DNA from: Alphaproteobacteria bacterium
Lineage (GTDB): Bacteria; Pseudomonadota; Alphaproteobacteria; Rickettsiales; UBA998
Assembly: GCA_004293935.1 (NCBI GenBank)
Contig: RDZH01000018.1
Coordinates: forward strand, 1-64,000
Length of the DNA stretch: 64,000 bases
Reading direction: 5' to 3'
The translations under genes were made by a program, and so were the position numbers. Within the stretch, counting starts at the first letter, position 1; each line of letters opens with the position of its first letter. Shown here piece after piece: positions 55,519 to 64,000 of this stretch. The notes under the pieces were generated by a model. That model saw only the letters and a program-made list of their open reading frames with translations. It was not told where the DNA came from and ran no database searches.

Positions 55519-58500
55519 TGCGTCGCTTAGTGCGTCGCTTATAGCCACAATCACGTTTTATCTTAAACAGATCGATAAGGCTCTGATGAAACTCTACAAT
55601 CCCACTGCGCACAGATTGCATCTGTGATGGCAGCACCTGTGGGAGCATAGCCGTCAGATCATTGGGCGCGCCAAGCAGCTCCATGCCGCCAGAACGAGCA
55701 TTTTGCGATACGATTATCACCGTATTGGGTAGCCCTTCCACGCGAGGCGGTGGTGGGGGTGGCGGTATGATGGCGGGTGGTAGCGGTGGAACAATGCGAG
55801 GTGGTGGCGGCGGAGGCGGAACAATGCGAGGTGGCGGCGGAGGAATAACGGGCGGTGGCGGTGGTGATGCGGGGGGCGATATACTAGGCGCACCTCGAAC
55901 GGTCAACACACCTGATTGATAGAAAAAATCATAATTTGTCGCGCTGCCACCTGCAATATCAATAGCATATGTTCCTGCAGGACTCACACTATCCGCCAAG
56001 GTACTCGCACTCGGAATCGTCGTAAGGTTCGCAACTGTTTCTCCCGTGGCAAAGCCTGAATATTGCAGCGCAAATAATGGATTGCCTTCTCCCACCAGCC
56101 GTGTCGGGGCGGGATCAATCAAGGATACATTCAAAAGAGCGGGCGTGATATTCGCACTAAGCCCTGTCGGTTGCGTCAAAAGATAACCATGATCATCACC
56201 AGAAAGCGTAAAACCTGAAGCTGTGATTGTGCGCCCAACACCAACATTAAAATTATCAAAGCTATAGCTTGCACCTGCGGTGTTCAATGGCGTGATCGGG
56301 TCATTATAGAGCAAACCATTCAATGTAGCAGTTCCCGTCACCGTAGCATCCGCTGTGCCATCATAGGTTCTATGCACTCCTGTAAGCCCTGCGATAGAAA
56401 GCGTAGGCACATGGGCAAAGAAAAATCCATTACCACTCGTTGGAATATTCGTTGTTGCCGCGCATAAAGCTGCACCTGCATTATAGCTACATCCATAACG
56501 ATTAAAACCTACAAGATTATCTTTAGCAATGGTAGCACTGGCATTATTCCCATTAAAAACACGCCAACGCCCGCTACCCCCAACAGATAAACCCATTGCG
56601 CCCGCCTGATTGATGAAATTTCTCCCTGCCACTAAAGTCAATGCCTCCCCTACGCCTGAGGCACTCACCACGCTTCCAAGCGCAAGGGTAATATCTGCTG
56701 TGCTGGCTGTCGTCTGTGCTAAAATCGTTGCAGCACTTACAGCACCTGAGAAAATCAGCGGTGCAGCATTCGTCAATGCCAATGCGCCATTTGAGGTGAT
56801 CGCACCGACACCCAATGCAGCACTATTATGCAAGGTGAAATTCCCTATTGTGCCTGAACTTGCAAGATTACTCACCGCATTTGCTCCCGTGAGGTTCACC
56901 GTCCCAAGCCCCGTATGGCTAAGAGTGTTTGCTGTGATCACACCCGTTCCATTGAGGGTCGCACCGTTTGCAACCGAAGTCGTTGCCGTCCCTCCCCCAA
57001 CATTCCAGCTACCATTTATCGCTAATGTTCCCGCTGAAACAGTGGTTGCACCCGTATAATTATTCGCCCCCGTGAGGGTCACTGTGCCACTACTTTGCTT
57101 TGTGAGCGTTCCTGTCCCTGAGATAGTATTATTCACGGTCATATTATTGGATCGGTCAAAAACAAGTGCAGCATTATTCGTCACATCACCAGATCCTAAA
57201 TTTCCCGTAGTTCCATTATTACCAATACGCAACGTACCAGCAGTAATCAATGTCTGCCCCGTATAACTATTATTCCCTGTAAGAAAAACAGTTTTAAGAG
57301 CCTGCTGCATGGTTAATGTTCCTGTTCCTGAAATATTATTGCTGACCACAAACAGATTAGCCGACGGTCTAAAAACAAGCGATCCATTATTAATAACATC
57401 CCCAGTCCCCAACCTACCTGGGCTATCAGCACCTATTTGCAGCACCCCTTGATTGATCGTGGTTGTCCCCGTATAACTATTATTTCCCCGAAGCACAATC
57501 GTTGAGGCGCGTTCTTTGATGACTGAACCTGTACCTGAAATATCATTATCCACCGTTAAATTATTGGAGCGATTAAAAATCAATGTGCCATTATTGATAA
57601 TACTCCCACCTGCTAATCCTCCCGTTGTGCCATTATTACCCAAGCGCAACGTACCACCATTCGCGATCGTGGTTGTACCCGTAATCGTATTATTACCTGT
57701 GAGGGTAAGCATTCCTGCCCCTGCTTTCACTAAATTACCCGCACCACTGATAACAGAAGCAATAAGATTGTTCGATCCCCCATCATTTAGGGTAAGCGTT
57801 TTTCCTAAAGCAATAGCAGTTGAATTGTTGATATTCAATGCGCCACCGCCTGTGTTGAGGGTAAGATCATCATTGATGTCTATACCATTGGTGGCATTCA
57901 GCGTGATATTAGCATTCGCCGTATTTATCGTACCGACCGATTGGTTGATGATTTTATCACCTGCGGTAAGCGTAAAGGAACGTGCTGGTGCGACATTCAG
58001 ACTATCATTTTTAAGATCAAGCGTAATGTTTTGAGTCGCTTGCAGATGAATATCTGCTGATTGGCTCAAGCGTTCAAGATAATCCTTTGTGAACACCGAA
58101 TAACCGTTGCTAGCACGATCGGTGGGGGCTGCGCCATTATGTGCCATGGCTTCCGCTGCTTCCGTACCCGCCCCAGCGATCGGATCAAGTGTCACCCCCC
58201 ATTTGACGGCTTGGTATTGATCCACAAGATTACGATGCGCCTCGGATAGATTGGTATCATAGACAATCACATCACTTACATATCCAAACCAATGGCGATT
58301 ATTATAATTGTTACTTACACTATATTGAAATGATTGTGTAGAACTTGCATTAGCATTAACGAGATGCCATGTGTCAAATGACGATGTTGTCGTAGCAATA
58401 CCATTGACCCGATAATCTGCATCAAAAGCAAAATCATCGCCATTATCATGTCCATAATTACTAGAACCAACAGCCGATCGAACATTCAAATCAGCACCAT

Positions 58501-60379
58501 AACTTCCCCATAATTGAGCGCAACAAGGTCCTGATATAGCATCAAGATAGGCTGTGGCAAAAAAACTACGCCATGATCCCGTAGCCCCTACAAGTACATC
58601 CCCCATACCATCAAACAACACAGAATCTAAGCCATTGACGATGTTACTCATAAAGCGCGGGCGGTTCGCTACGATAGATTGCGTAGCATGGCGGGCATTG
58701 CCTGATTTATCACGCCACGTCCCCACGCAGGTGATGGCACTGCCACAATCACCTACCCCCGTAAACAAACCTGCTTCGGCATTGTCTTCAGAGATACCAT
58801 CGCCATCAATATCATCGGCATCCAGCCACAATGCCAGATTGCTGCCAAGATTCACAGAACCATGGATGCTTTGGAAGGTTGGATCAACCTCCCCATAAAT
58901 AAAGATATTCTCCGGATCAAGCAAATATGTGCCACGATTGCCATTGCTCGCCGTGAGATCAACATACCCCAGCGCATCAAGATGGATTTTGCCCGAAGTC
59001 TCGACAAAACCGCCATGACCATAATGCCCTCCTCCCGTGGCGTTCCATGTCTGCGCATCAATTTGCCTACCACCAAGAGCGCGAGCATAGACATTCCCGT
59101 AAAATTGCGTGCGATCATCTGCCCAAAAGATGGTACGCCCTGCATCCCCTGCATGAAGCGCATCATTGATAAATAATGCCCCTGCATCAACATAAAGATG
59201 GGTTGCTGTGGGCGTATCCCCTTGCCCCAAATAATCCCCGCCGATCTTAATACTTCCCCCTGCGCGCTGTGGATGCGCCAAGAACTCCGCTTCTGCACGC
59301 ACCTCTTTATCGTGACTAAGCGTTGCACTGCCCTGTGCTGAAATATCTGGCTTAAGCCTAGGCACTGGTGCAGAATGCCCCGATGCATCCATCAGCGTAT
59401 TCTTCATAATGCCAATGCGATCCGCCGTGAGGCTTATCGATCCACCTTGCTCACCCGCATCACGACCAGACACATCAAGATGCGCATTATTCACAATGAG
59501 GGTACTCGTGCCGTCCTTAACCCCTTTATCTGCGCTATTATTACCCGCAACCGCATTGCTTCCTTGTGCCGCGATGATGATTTTTCCTGCTTTTTTATCA
59601 ATGGTGGGAGCTTTCAGTTCGCCCTCAATATGAATCAGCGAGTTGACAATTTCACGCCCTGAGGCAGCCGTGATGGCAATCGTGCCACCCTCTGCGTTAA
59701 TGCTTCCCGTCTGTTCGACTAATTGCCGTGTCACCTTGTCACTCACTTTAATTTCATACAGCCCATCGCCATACATATCGACCATGACATGATCGCCTGA
59801 TGCTAATTCTACGCGCCCAAACTTCGCATTGATCACGCCATGATTCGCCACGTTCGGGGCAACCAATGCCACGAGTCCCGCTTCCTTCGCGGTAATACTC
59901 CCCTTATTCACCACGGCAGCATTGGGATTTTCTGCAGGAGTAAACTGTAGCTTGCCTGCCATAAAATCTTGATTCGTCATGTTCGATGTGGTGGCAATCA
60001 AGCCATTCACATCTACCTTGGCACTCTTTTCAAACACAACACCATTCGGATTCACCACCACCACATTGCCATTGGCAGAGAGCTTCCCTGCAATCACCGA
60101 AGGATTCGGGCTTGCAACGCGATTAAGCACCATTGAACGGCTGGATGGTTGATGAAATTGCGTATGTTCATGCGGTTTAATATCAAAATTACGCCAATCA
60201 ATCACCGCACGATCACTATGTTGATGCACATCCATTTTATTGCCCTGCGCCTGTATCGTTGCAAATCCAGCAACCACTTGCCCACCTTCAGGGTTCGCAT
60301 ACGCCGCATGGCTTATCGTACATGCCAGCATACTGACGCTACATAAAGTAAAATTTTTGAAGATGCGGCGTTGGCTCAT
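55490..60379 (-). CDS. Filamentous-haemagglutinin-type adhesin (TpsA) with lectin-like insert
   Basis: 1629 residues from the ATG at 60379, which begins a signal peptide (FTLCSVSMLACTISHAAYA); the longer frame overlaps the upstream gene. The TPS/haemagglutination-activity domain (about 30-300) contains VVVVNPNGVVF. A LamG-like insert (about 500-730) carries ALWLDADDIDGDG and WRDKSGNARHATQ. Then come autotransporter-type strand repeats (NNSYTGTTTINQGVLQIG and similar), an MBG-like domain (LLNVSLIDPAPTRLVGEGNP), a proline-rich stretch and a basic tail. It should be secreted by a TpsB; the only one here is at 47975-49675. There is no C-terminal barrel. Confidence 0.88.
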   Translation of the reverse strand: MSQRRIFKNFTLCSVSMLACTISHAAYANPEGGQVVAGFATIQAQGNKMDVHQHSDRAVIDWRNFDIKPHEHTQFHQPSSRSMVLNRVASPNPSVIAGKLSANGNVVVVNPNGVVFEKSAKVDVNGLIATTSNMTNQDFMAGKLQFTPAENPNAAVVNKGSITAKEAGLVALVAPNVANHGVINAKFGRVELASGDHVMVDMYGDGLYEIKVSDKVTRQLVEQTGSINAEGGTIAITAASGREIVNSLIHIEGELKAPTIDKKAGKIIIAAQGSNAVAGNNSADKGVKDGTSTLIVNNAHLDVSGRDAGEQGGSISLTADRIGIMKNTLMDASGHSAPVPRLKPDISAQGSATLSHDKEVRAEAEFLAHPQRAGGSIKIGGDYLGQGDTPTATHLYVDAGALFINDALHAGDAGRTIFWADDRTQFYGNVYARALGGRQIDAQTWNATGGGHYGHGGFVETSGKIHLDALGYVDLTASNGNRGTYLLDPENIFIYGEVDPTFQSIHGSVNLGSNLALWLDADDIDGDGISEDNAEAGLFTGVGDCGSAITCVGTWRDKSGNARHATQSIVANRPRFMSNIVNGLDSVLFDGMGDVLVGATGSWRSFFATAYLDAISGPCCAQLWGSYGADLNVRSAVGSSNYGHDNGDDFAFDADYRVNGIATTTSSFDTWHLVNANASSTQSFQYSVSNNYNNRHWFGYVSDVIVYDTNLSEAHRNLVDQYQAVKWGVTLDPIAGAGTEAAEAMAHNGAAPTDRASNGYSVFTKDYLERLSQSADIHLQATQNITLDLKNDSLNVAPARSFTLTAGDKIINQSVGTINTANANITLNATNGIDINDDLTLNTGGGALNINNSTAIALGKTLTLNDGGSNNLIASVISGAGNLVKAGAGMLTLTGNNTITGTTTIANGGTLRLGNNGTTGGLAGGSIINNGTLIFNRSNNLTVDNDISGTGSVIKERASTIVLRGNNSYTGTTTINQGVLQIGADSPGRLGTGDVINNGSLVFRPSANLFVVSNNISGTGTLTMQQALKTVFLTGNNSYTGQTLITAGTLRIGNNGTTGNLGSGDVTNNAALVFDRSNNMTVNNTISGTGTLTKQSSGTVTLTGANNYTGATTVSAGTLAINGSWNVGGGTATTSVANGATLNGTGVITANTLSHTGLGTVNLTGANAVSNLASSGTIGNFTLHNSAALGVGAITSNGALALTNAAPLIFSGAVSAATILAQTTASTADITLALGSVVSASGVGEALTLVAGRNFINQAGAMGLSVGGSGRWRVFNGNNASATIAKDNLVGFNRYGCSYNAGAALCAATTNIPTSGNGFFFAHVPTLSIAGLTGVHRTYDGTADATVTGTATLNGLLYNDPITPLNTAGASYSFDNFNVGVGRTITASGFTLSGDDHGYLLTQPTGLSANITPALLNVSLIDPAPTRLVGEGNPLFALQYSGFATGETVANLTTIPSASTLADSVSPAGTYAIDIAGGSATNYDFFYQSGVLTVRGAPSISPPASPPPPPVIPPPPPRIVPPPPPPPRIVPPLPPAIIPPPPPPPRVEGLPNTVIIVSQNARSGGMELLGAPNDLTAMLPQVLPSQMQSVRSGIVEFHQSLIDLFKIKRDCGYKRRTKRRTKEHDNRFC
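55515..55538. repeat. Perfect 12-bp tandem duplication
   Basis: TTAGTGCGTCGC occurs twice in a row (55515-55526 and 55527-55538). The first copy holds the marR stop codon. On the other strand it encodes the RRTKRRTK repeat in the adhesin tail. Confidence 0.8.
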
Positions 60380-60383
60380 AGCA

Positions 60384-61130
60384 TTATTCCAACCTATGGC
60401 GCGTTGCATCAATACGCATCTGTTGTTTTCGCAATAAATCCTCCACTTCATCAAGGCGTTTAGCGCGTTCTTCCATAAAATACCGCATATAATTTAATTC
60501 TGCTTGCGATAAATCATTACTCTTTTCCAGCATATGGCGCATAATCTGATAGGCATCTTCAAATTCACCACGTTGCTCATGTACAAACGCAGGCATTTGT
60601 TGCGCCCAATGCGGGATGCCCTCCACACCTTGCAAATATTTTGCAATCTCAAGGGCGCGATCATTATCCTTCATTTTATGCATGGCAATATAGGTTGCTT
60701 GCGTGAGCCACCACCAGCGTTCATGCGGACGATCTTTGCTACTTTCCACCAGATAATCCACCATATAACGTACATCTTCTGGTTTTTGCGTTTGGCTAAA
60801 ATAATAGGCAGCCATCGCTGCGGGGTGATTAGATTGATTATCTAAGCCATCCATCAAGGTGAACCATTGATAGACTTTATGCAGATCATAATCCTTCAAG
60901 GCAGAAAACCGTCCAAACGTATCCCCCATATTATTCATCCGAAAGGCAATCACTCGAAAAGCGAGTTCTTCATCTCCGAATGAAAGCATCTGTAGTTCTT
61001 CTGCGCTTGGCACTTCGGGTACAATCCCTAAATCAGGAAGCGTCCCACGCGCATGGATAATAAAGCCCACTTGCAGCACAAAACACATCCATGCGATGAA
61101 GATGGGAACACGCCGTTGATTCACATGCAT
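60384..61130 (-). CDS. Membrane-anchored helical-repeat (TPR-like) protein
   Basis: 248 residues from the ATG at 61130, preceded by a G-rich GGGGGTGATGAG ribosome site; the longer frame to 61169 overlaps the permease. An N-terminal hydrophobic helix (PIFIAWMCFVLQVGFIIHA) anchors or exports it. The rest is helical with TPR-like pairs (AAMAAYYFSQTQKPEDVRYM, ALEIAKYLQGVEGIPHWAQQ, EDAYQIMRHMLEKSND). It ends 4 bp before the adhesin start, so it is co-transcribed with it and may help its assembly. No specific family recognised. Confidence 0.72.
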   Translation of the reverse strand: MHVNQRRVPIFIAWMCFVLQVGFIIHARGTLPDLGIVPEVPSAEELQMLSFGDEELAFRVIAFRMNNMGDTFGRFSALKDYDLHKVYQWFTLMDGLDNQSNHPAAMAAYYFSQTQKPEDVRYMVDYLVESSKDRPHERWWWLTQATYIAMHKMKDNDRALEIAKYLQGVEGIPHWAQQMPAFVHEQRGEFEDAYQIMRHMLEKSNDLSQAELNYMRYFMEERAKRLDEVEDLLRKQQMRIDATRHRLE

Positions 61131-61146
61131 CTCATCACCCCCCCCC

Positions 61147-61917
61147 TTAAAATTGCTTACGATGCACATCGATCAGCGTAAGCCCCAAAAGAAACGGAAT
61201 AAAAATCACCGTTTGAATCGCTGCAAGCATAATATGTTCGTGATAGGGCGCAACGCCATAAACAAGCCATGCACTATCCGCAAATAAATCAAGGCGGGGC
61301 ATCAGCACCGATAATGCTTCAACAAGATAGCGCAATGCATCATGCAATAATGGTGTTTCAAAGACGCGCCGCGCATTGGCGGTTGCGACAAAAAACGCCA
61401 TTAATCGCCCCAACGTATAGAAGGTAAGTGATATAAGCACCGAGCTTACTGCACTTTTATTGCTGAGGGATGCAAACATGGCAATCGCAATCACCAGCAG
61501 ACATTCCCATCCCACTGAGGCACTCCACACCAATAAGCTAAGCAATGATGGTACACCAACAACCAGCAACACCACCATTTCCGCACATACCAGCATTGCA
61601 GCCACTGCAGCAAAACCAAGCCACAATCCCAATACCAGTTGGGTACGTGATACCGGGCGCGAGAGAATCACATCCATCTCTTTTTGGTCAAACATTGCAC
61701 GAATATGAAAGCAGACAAACAACATCACCCCCATCACCAGCACAATACGCGTCACACCTGCACTCATCGCCACATGCATGGCATGTTCTTCAATCATCGC
61801 GGTTTCAGAAAGTGCTAGGGTAATGCCCGTGATTAACACGATCAACGCAATGATTGCAGGAAATAAGCGATCACGTACAGCGGTTAAAAGAATAAATAAT
61901 GCTGTTGCCTTCATCAA
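61147..61917 (-). CDS. ABC-2-like transport permease
   Basis: 256 residues with six hydrophobic segments (about 8-32, 52-70, 95-120, 125-150, 160-180 and 225-248). Between helices 2 and 3 stands EMDVILSRPVSRTQLVLGLWLG, the cytoplasmic pattern of ABC-2 type permeases (gene neighbours of NatB/NosY type). No ATP-binding subunit is in the window, so the substrate and partner are unknown. It lies between the secretin and the TPR-like gene on the same strand with gaps of 21 and 16 bp. Confidence 0.72.
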   Translation of the reverse strand: MMKATALFILLTAVRDRLFPAIIALIVLITGITLALSETAMIEEHAMHVAMSAGVTRIVLVMGVMLFVCFHIRAMFDQKEMDVILSRPVSRTQLVLGLWLGFAAVAAMLVCAEMVVLLVVGVPSLLSLLVWSASVGWECLLVIAIAMFASLSNKSAVSSVLISLTFYTLGRLMAFFVATANARRVFETPLLHDALRYLVEALSVLMPRLDLFADSAWLVYGVAPYHEHIMLAAIQTVIFIPFLLGLTLIDVHRKQF

Positions 61918-61938
61918 TCACACTCACAAATTCTTATG

Positions 61939-63822
61939 TTAAAAAGCAATGGGACGAGGATCATCGCTAAATTTCTCATAGACGCGCTTATCAGCTTCAT
62001 AGACACTACCTTGTGAGGACACAATAGTAGCTTTAATGAAAATGATCAATTCACGGTTGGCAGATTCTTTATTCACCCCCTTAAAGGCATTGCCCAAAAA
62101 TGGTATACCACTCAAGAAGGGAACACCTGTATCACGATTCACCCCGACTTGTTCCATCAATCCACCAATGACCATCACTTGCCCACTACGAAGGCGCATA
62201 ATTGAATCCAATTCCCGCACTTCGACAATCGGAACAGTGTTGGTAAAACGCCGTTCCGCATCAGGAATCAATATCTCTGAAGCAAATGCCGACCCCGGAT
62301 CTACCACTTCACCCACTTGACGTGTGAGTGTTGGGCGAACACTTAACGTGACTTCGTTCGTCTCTAGGTTCACTGAAGGCAGAATGGTCATGATAATACC
62401 CAAAGGAATCGATCGCCGTTGCGTCATCACCGAGAGCTGCCCGGGGCGAACACCACCGTTGGAATCAAAAATATCAGGTTGTTGCGTCAACTGCACTTCA
62501 AAAAATACTTTATTCTCTGCGAATGTGAGTACGGCAGGTTGATTATTAATAGCATGAAGGCGCGGGCTAGATAATGTCCGTGTTGTGCCGAATTCCTCCG
62601 TGAGATTCAGCAATGCATTGATGTTGGCATTATCATCCCCCGGATTCAGTGCAAAGCGCAATACATCATTGGCACGATTTTCAGGAACAAAGGAAGAACC
62701 TACACTCCAATTCCCACTACCAATTTTTGCTTGCAGCACATTCCAATCAATCCCTGTTTGGAACAATTCATCCAATTCCACCTCAACCACTTTCGCTTCA
62801 ATGATAACTTGCGCGGTGGCATTACGTTTCAGATTTTTTAAATATTGTTCAATGCTATCATGCTGACGTTCGGTTGCAGCAATAGAAAGAAGCCCTGCCT
62901 GACGGTTCGACACCACAAACATATTATCCCCCACCATCGTCACTTGACCACCCCCCCCCGGTTGCGGAGGCGGAGCTTGACGCGTGCGCCCTTGCGTGTT
63001 CAATGCGCCGACACCGTTCGCACCCGAGACAAAATCGGCTGATTCATGCATTAAAATTGCTTGGATATTGCTTTCTAACGCTACCCAGAAATCATCATTC
63101 ACTTGGCTATTGATGGTTGTGGTTGATCCTGTTGAAATCCCCATACCGCCGCCACCAGCACCGCCGCCAGCACCGCCACCAGCACCACCGCCTCCGCCAG
63201 CACCACCAGCACCACCACCCGCGCCTCCTGCTTGCCCACCTGCGGCATTAGTCAAAGAGAGTACATCCGTGGTAATATTCACATTACCTTGGCTAGAACG
63301 CACTACATTCAAGAAATCGAGGGGATAATTTTTGATATACGGCACATCACGTTCCACACGCAACACACCGCGTTTGTAGGAATAACGCAACCCACCTAAA
63401 TTAGCAATACGCTCCACCACTTCATTGAAGGGGCGTTCTTTGGTACGAAACGAAATTCCTCCTTGAATGTTGGAATCTAATTCTAAATCGACATCCGCAA
63501 GGCGCGCCAATTCGATAAATACATCTTTCAGCGGCACATCATCTGTCACGGCAATGGATACCAATTTTGTTTCACCAATTTTCGGAGGGCGTGGTGCTGC
63601 TAATATCGGTGCTAAAGGCGGAATAATACCTGATCCTTTAGTGAGAACAGGATCAGTGATTGGTTTCTTTTTTTCATCATACATATCACGATAATCACCA
63701 CGATCCAACCCCTTGGCGCGGTCAATAGGATCGCCATCAGCAAAACGATCCCATCCTGTTTGATCACAGCCGAGTAAAGCACAGCATAGCAAAACATAAC
63801 GTAATGAAGCGTAGGTTCGCAT
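61939..63822 (-). CDS. Outer-membrane secretin (PilN/MshL/GspD family)
   Basis: 627 residues. A lipoprotein signal with LLGC is followed by an N-terminal STN-like domain (VSIAVTDDVPLKDVFIELARLADVDLEL). An N1-like domain is interrupted by a Gly/Ala-rich stretch (about residues 195-230). The secretin domain has VIIEAKVVEVELDELFQTGIDW, the GSxxF/SSPRLHAINNQPAVL core and PFLSGIPFLGNAFKGVNKE near the end. The lipid anchor and layout suit type IVb pilus (PilN/MshL) or Tad-like secretins. No pilus ATPase or pilin gene is in view; these would lie beyond the right edge. Confidence 0.85.
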   Translation of the reverse strand: MRTYASLRYVLLCCALLGCDQTGWDRFADGDPIDRAKGLDRGDYRDMYDEKKKPITDPVLTKGSGIIPPLAPILAAPRPPKIGETKLVSIAVTDDVPLKDVFIELARLADVDLELDSNIQGGISFRTKERPFNEVVERIANLGGLRYSYKRGVLRVERDVPYIKNYPLDFLNVVRSSQGNVNITTDVLSLTNAAGGQAGGAGGGAGGAGGGGGAGGGAGGGAGGGGMGISTGSTTTINSQVNDDFWVALESNIQAILMHESADFVSGANGVGALNTQGRTRQAPPPQPGGGGQVTMVGDNMFVVSNRQAGLLSIAATERQHDSIEQYLKNLKRNATAQVIIEAKVVEVELDELFQTGIDWNVLQAKIGSGNWSVGSSFVPENRANDVLRFALNPGDDNANINALLNLTEEFGTTRTLSSPRLHAINNQPAVLTFAENKVFFEVQLTQQPDIFDSNGGVRPGQLSVMTQRRSIPLGIIMTILPSVNLETNEVTLSVRPTLTRQVGEVVDPGSAFASEILIPDAERRFTNTVPIVEVRELDSIMRLRSGQVMVIGGLMEQVGVNRDTGVPFLSGIPFLGNAFKGVNKESANRELIIFIKATIVSSQGSVYEADKRVYEKFSDDPRPIAF

Positions 63823-63883
63823 AATTTTTTCCCAATGAACAATGTAGTAGTTTAACTTTTATGATCAGACATTTCATTTGTGG

Positions 63884-64000
63884 ATGAAAAATCTTAAGAA
63901 TACGTCTATGAAAGATAAAAATATAGCTAGACTCGTTGTTTTAACTGTTGCGAAAAGAGACAAAATACGACACATTACATCATTATGGATGAATCACGCC
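63884..64000 (+). CDS. Possible 5' end of a divergent gene (partial)
   Basis: An ATG at 63884 opens a frame with no stop for 39 codons to the window edge (begins MKNLKNTSMKDKNIARL). GTGG stands just upstream. The minus-strand frames here all close, so the secretin operon begins at 63822. This could equally be a chance frame in AT-rich intergenic DNA. Confidence 0.25.
   Translation, partial: MKNLKNTSMKDKNIARLVVLTVAKRDKIRHITSLWMNHA

Noticed and set aside
55660-57700. Repeat array or CRISPR in the GC-rich and periodic region
   Set aside because: The periodicity is in codons of the adhesin: autotransporter-type strand repeats and a proline-rich stretch. There are no constant repeats with unique spacers.
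63141-63235. Frameshift in the secretin at the Gly/Ala-rich DNA
   Set aside because: The frame continues through the region and both flanking domains are in the same frame with the full expected motifs.

Overview
The window looks like a chromosomal segment of an alphaproteobacterium with a moderately AT-rich genome (my impression is roughly 45 percent G+C; I did not count it). The evidence is gene order and family content: rpmF-plsX-fabH-ihfA, clpS-clpA, a DUF3035-type lipoprotein followed by a catalytic/non-catalytic M16 peptidase pair, trmD-rplS-leuC, a yfgM-bamB-der series, a phasin, and a DUF498/Mth938-like protein. I cannot assign a genus. The cell envelope is Gram-negative: there are lipoproteins, outer-membrane barrels, a secretin and a two-partner secretion pair.

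Layout. 1-352 holds the end of an upstream gene and a composite inverted-repeat element that runs up to a LysR regulator (353-1246). 1299-5408 carries clpA, clpS and a family 2 glycosyltransferase on the minus strand. 5530-8796 is the plus-strand rpmF-plsX-fabH-ihfA group plus an orphan gene with its own promoter and terminator. 8917-11427 is a large exported protein of unknown function. 11447-14717 is metG, dcd, an AT-rich orphan membrane protein and ribH. 14927-15658 is an outer-membrane barrel. A tRNA-Arg(CCG) at 15818 is followed by a two-gene type III-like restriction-modification system (16152-22369). 22385-32057 is mostly housekeeping on the minus strand (leuC, rplS, trmD, pgi, M16 pair, metC). 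32503-36061 holds a phasin, aroQ, thiS-thiG and proB, with two copies of a second dispersed repeat. 36115-42545 holds two orphan genes, then der, bamB, a YfgM-like gene and guaA.

From about 43.5 kb the window is more accessory. A tRNA-Leu(TAA) is followed by a compact three-gene operon (small membrane protein, polytopic methyltransferase-like protein, cytochrome P450). That operon is bracketed by a perfect 21-bp direct repeat, and one repeat copy contains the start codon of the following old-yellow-enzyme gene. This is the best candidate for an uncharacterised transferred system. Next come a TpsB-type transporter, two convergent orphan genes (one EcsC-like), a complete homogentisate pathway operon (hpd-hmgA-fah-maiA) with a divergent MarR regulator, and a large TpsA-type adhesin with a lectin-like insertion. 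The window ends with a TPR-like protein, an ABC-2-like permease and a type IVb-pilus-like secretin.

How parts work together: the TpsB transporter and TpsA adhesin are probably one secretion pair split by the tyrosine-degradation operon. hpd, hmgA, fah and maiA convert 4-hydroxyphenylpyruvate to fumarate and acetoacetate. The restriction-modification pair is a self-contained defence unit. At least two families of short palindromic repeats are scattered between genes, and some copies supply the leader of the next gene.
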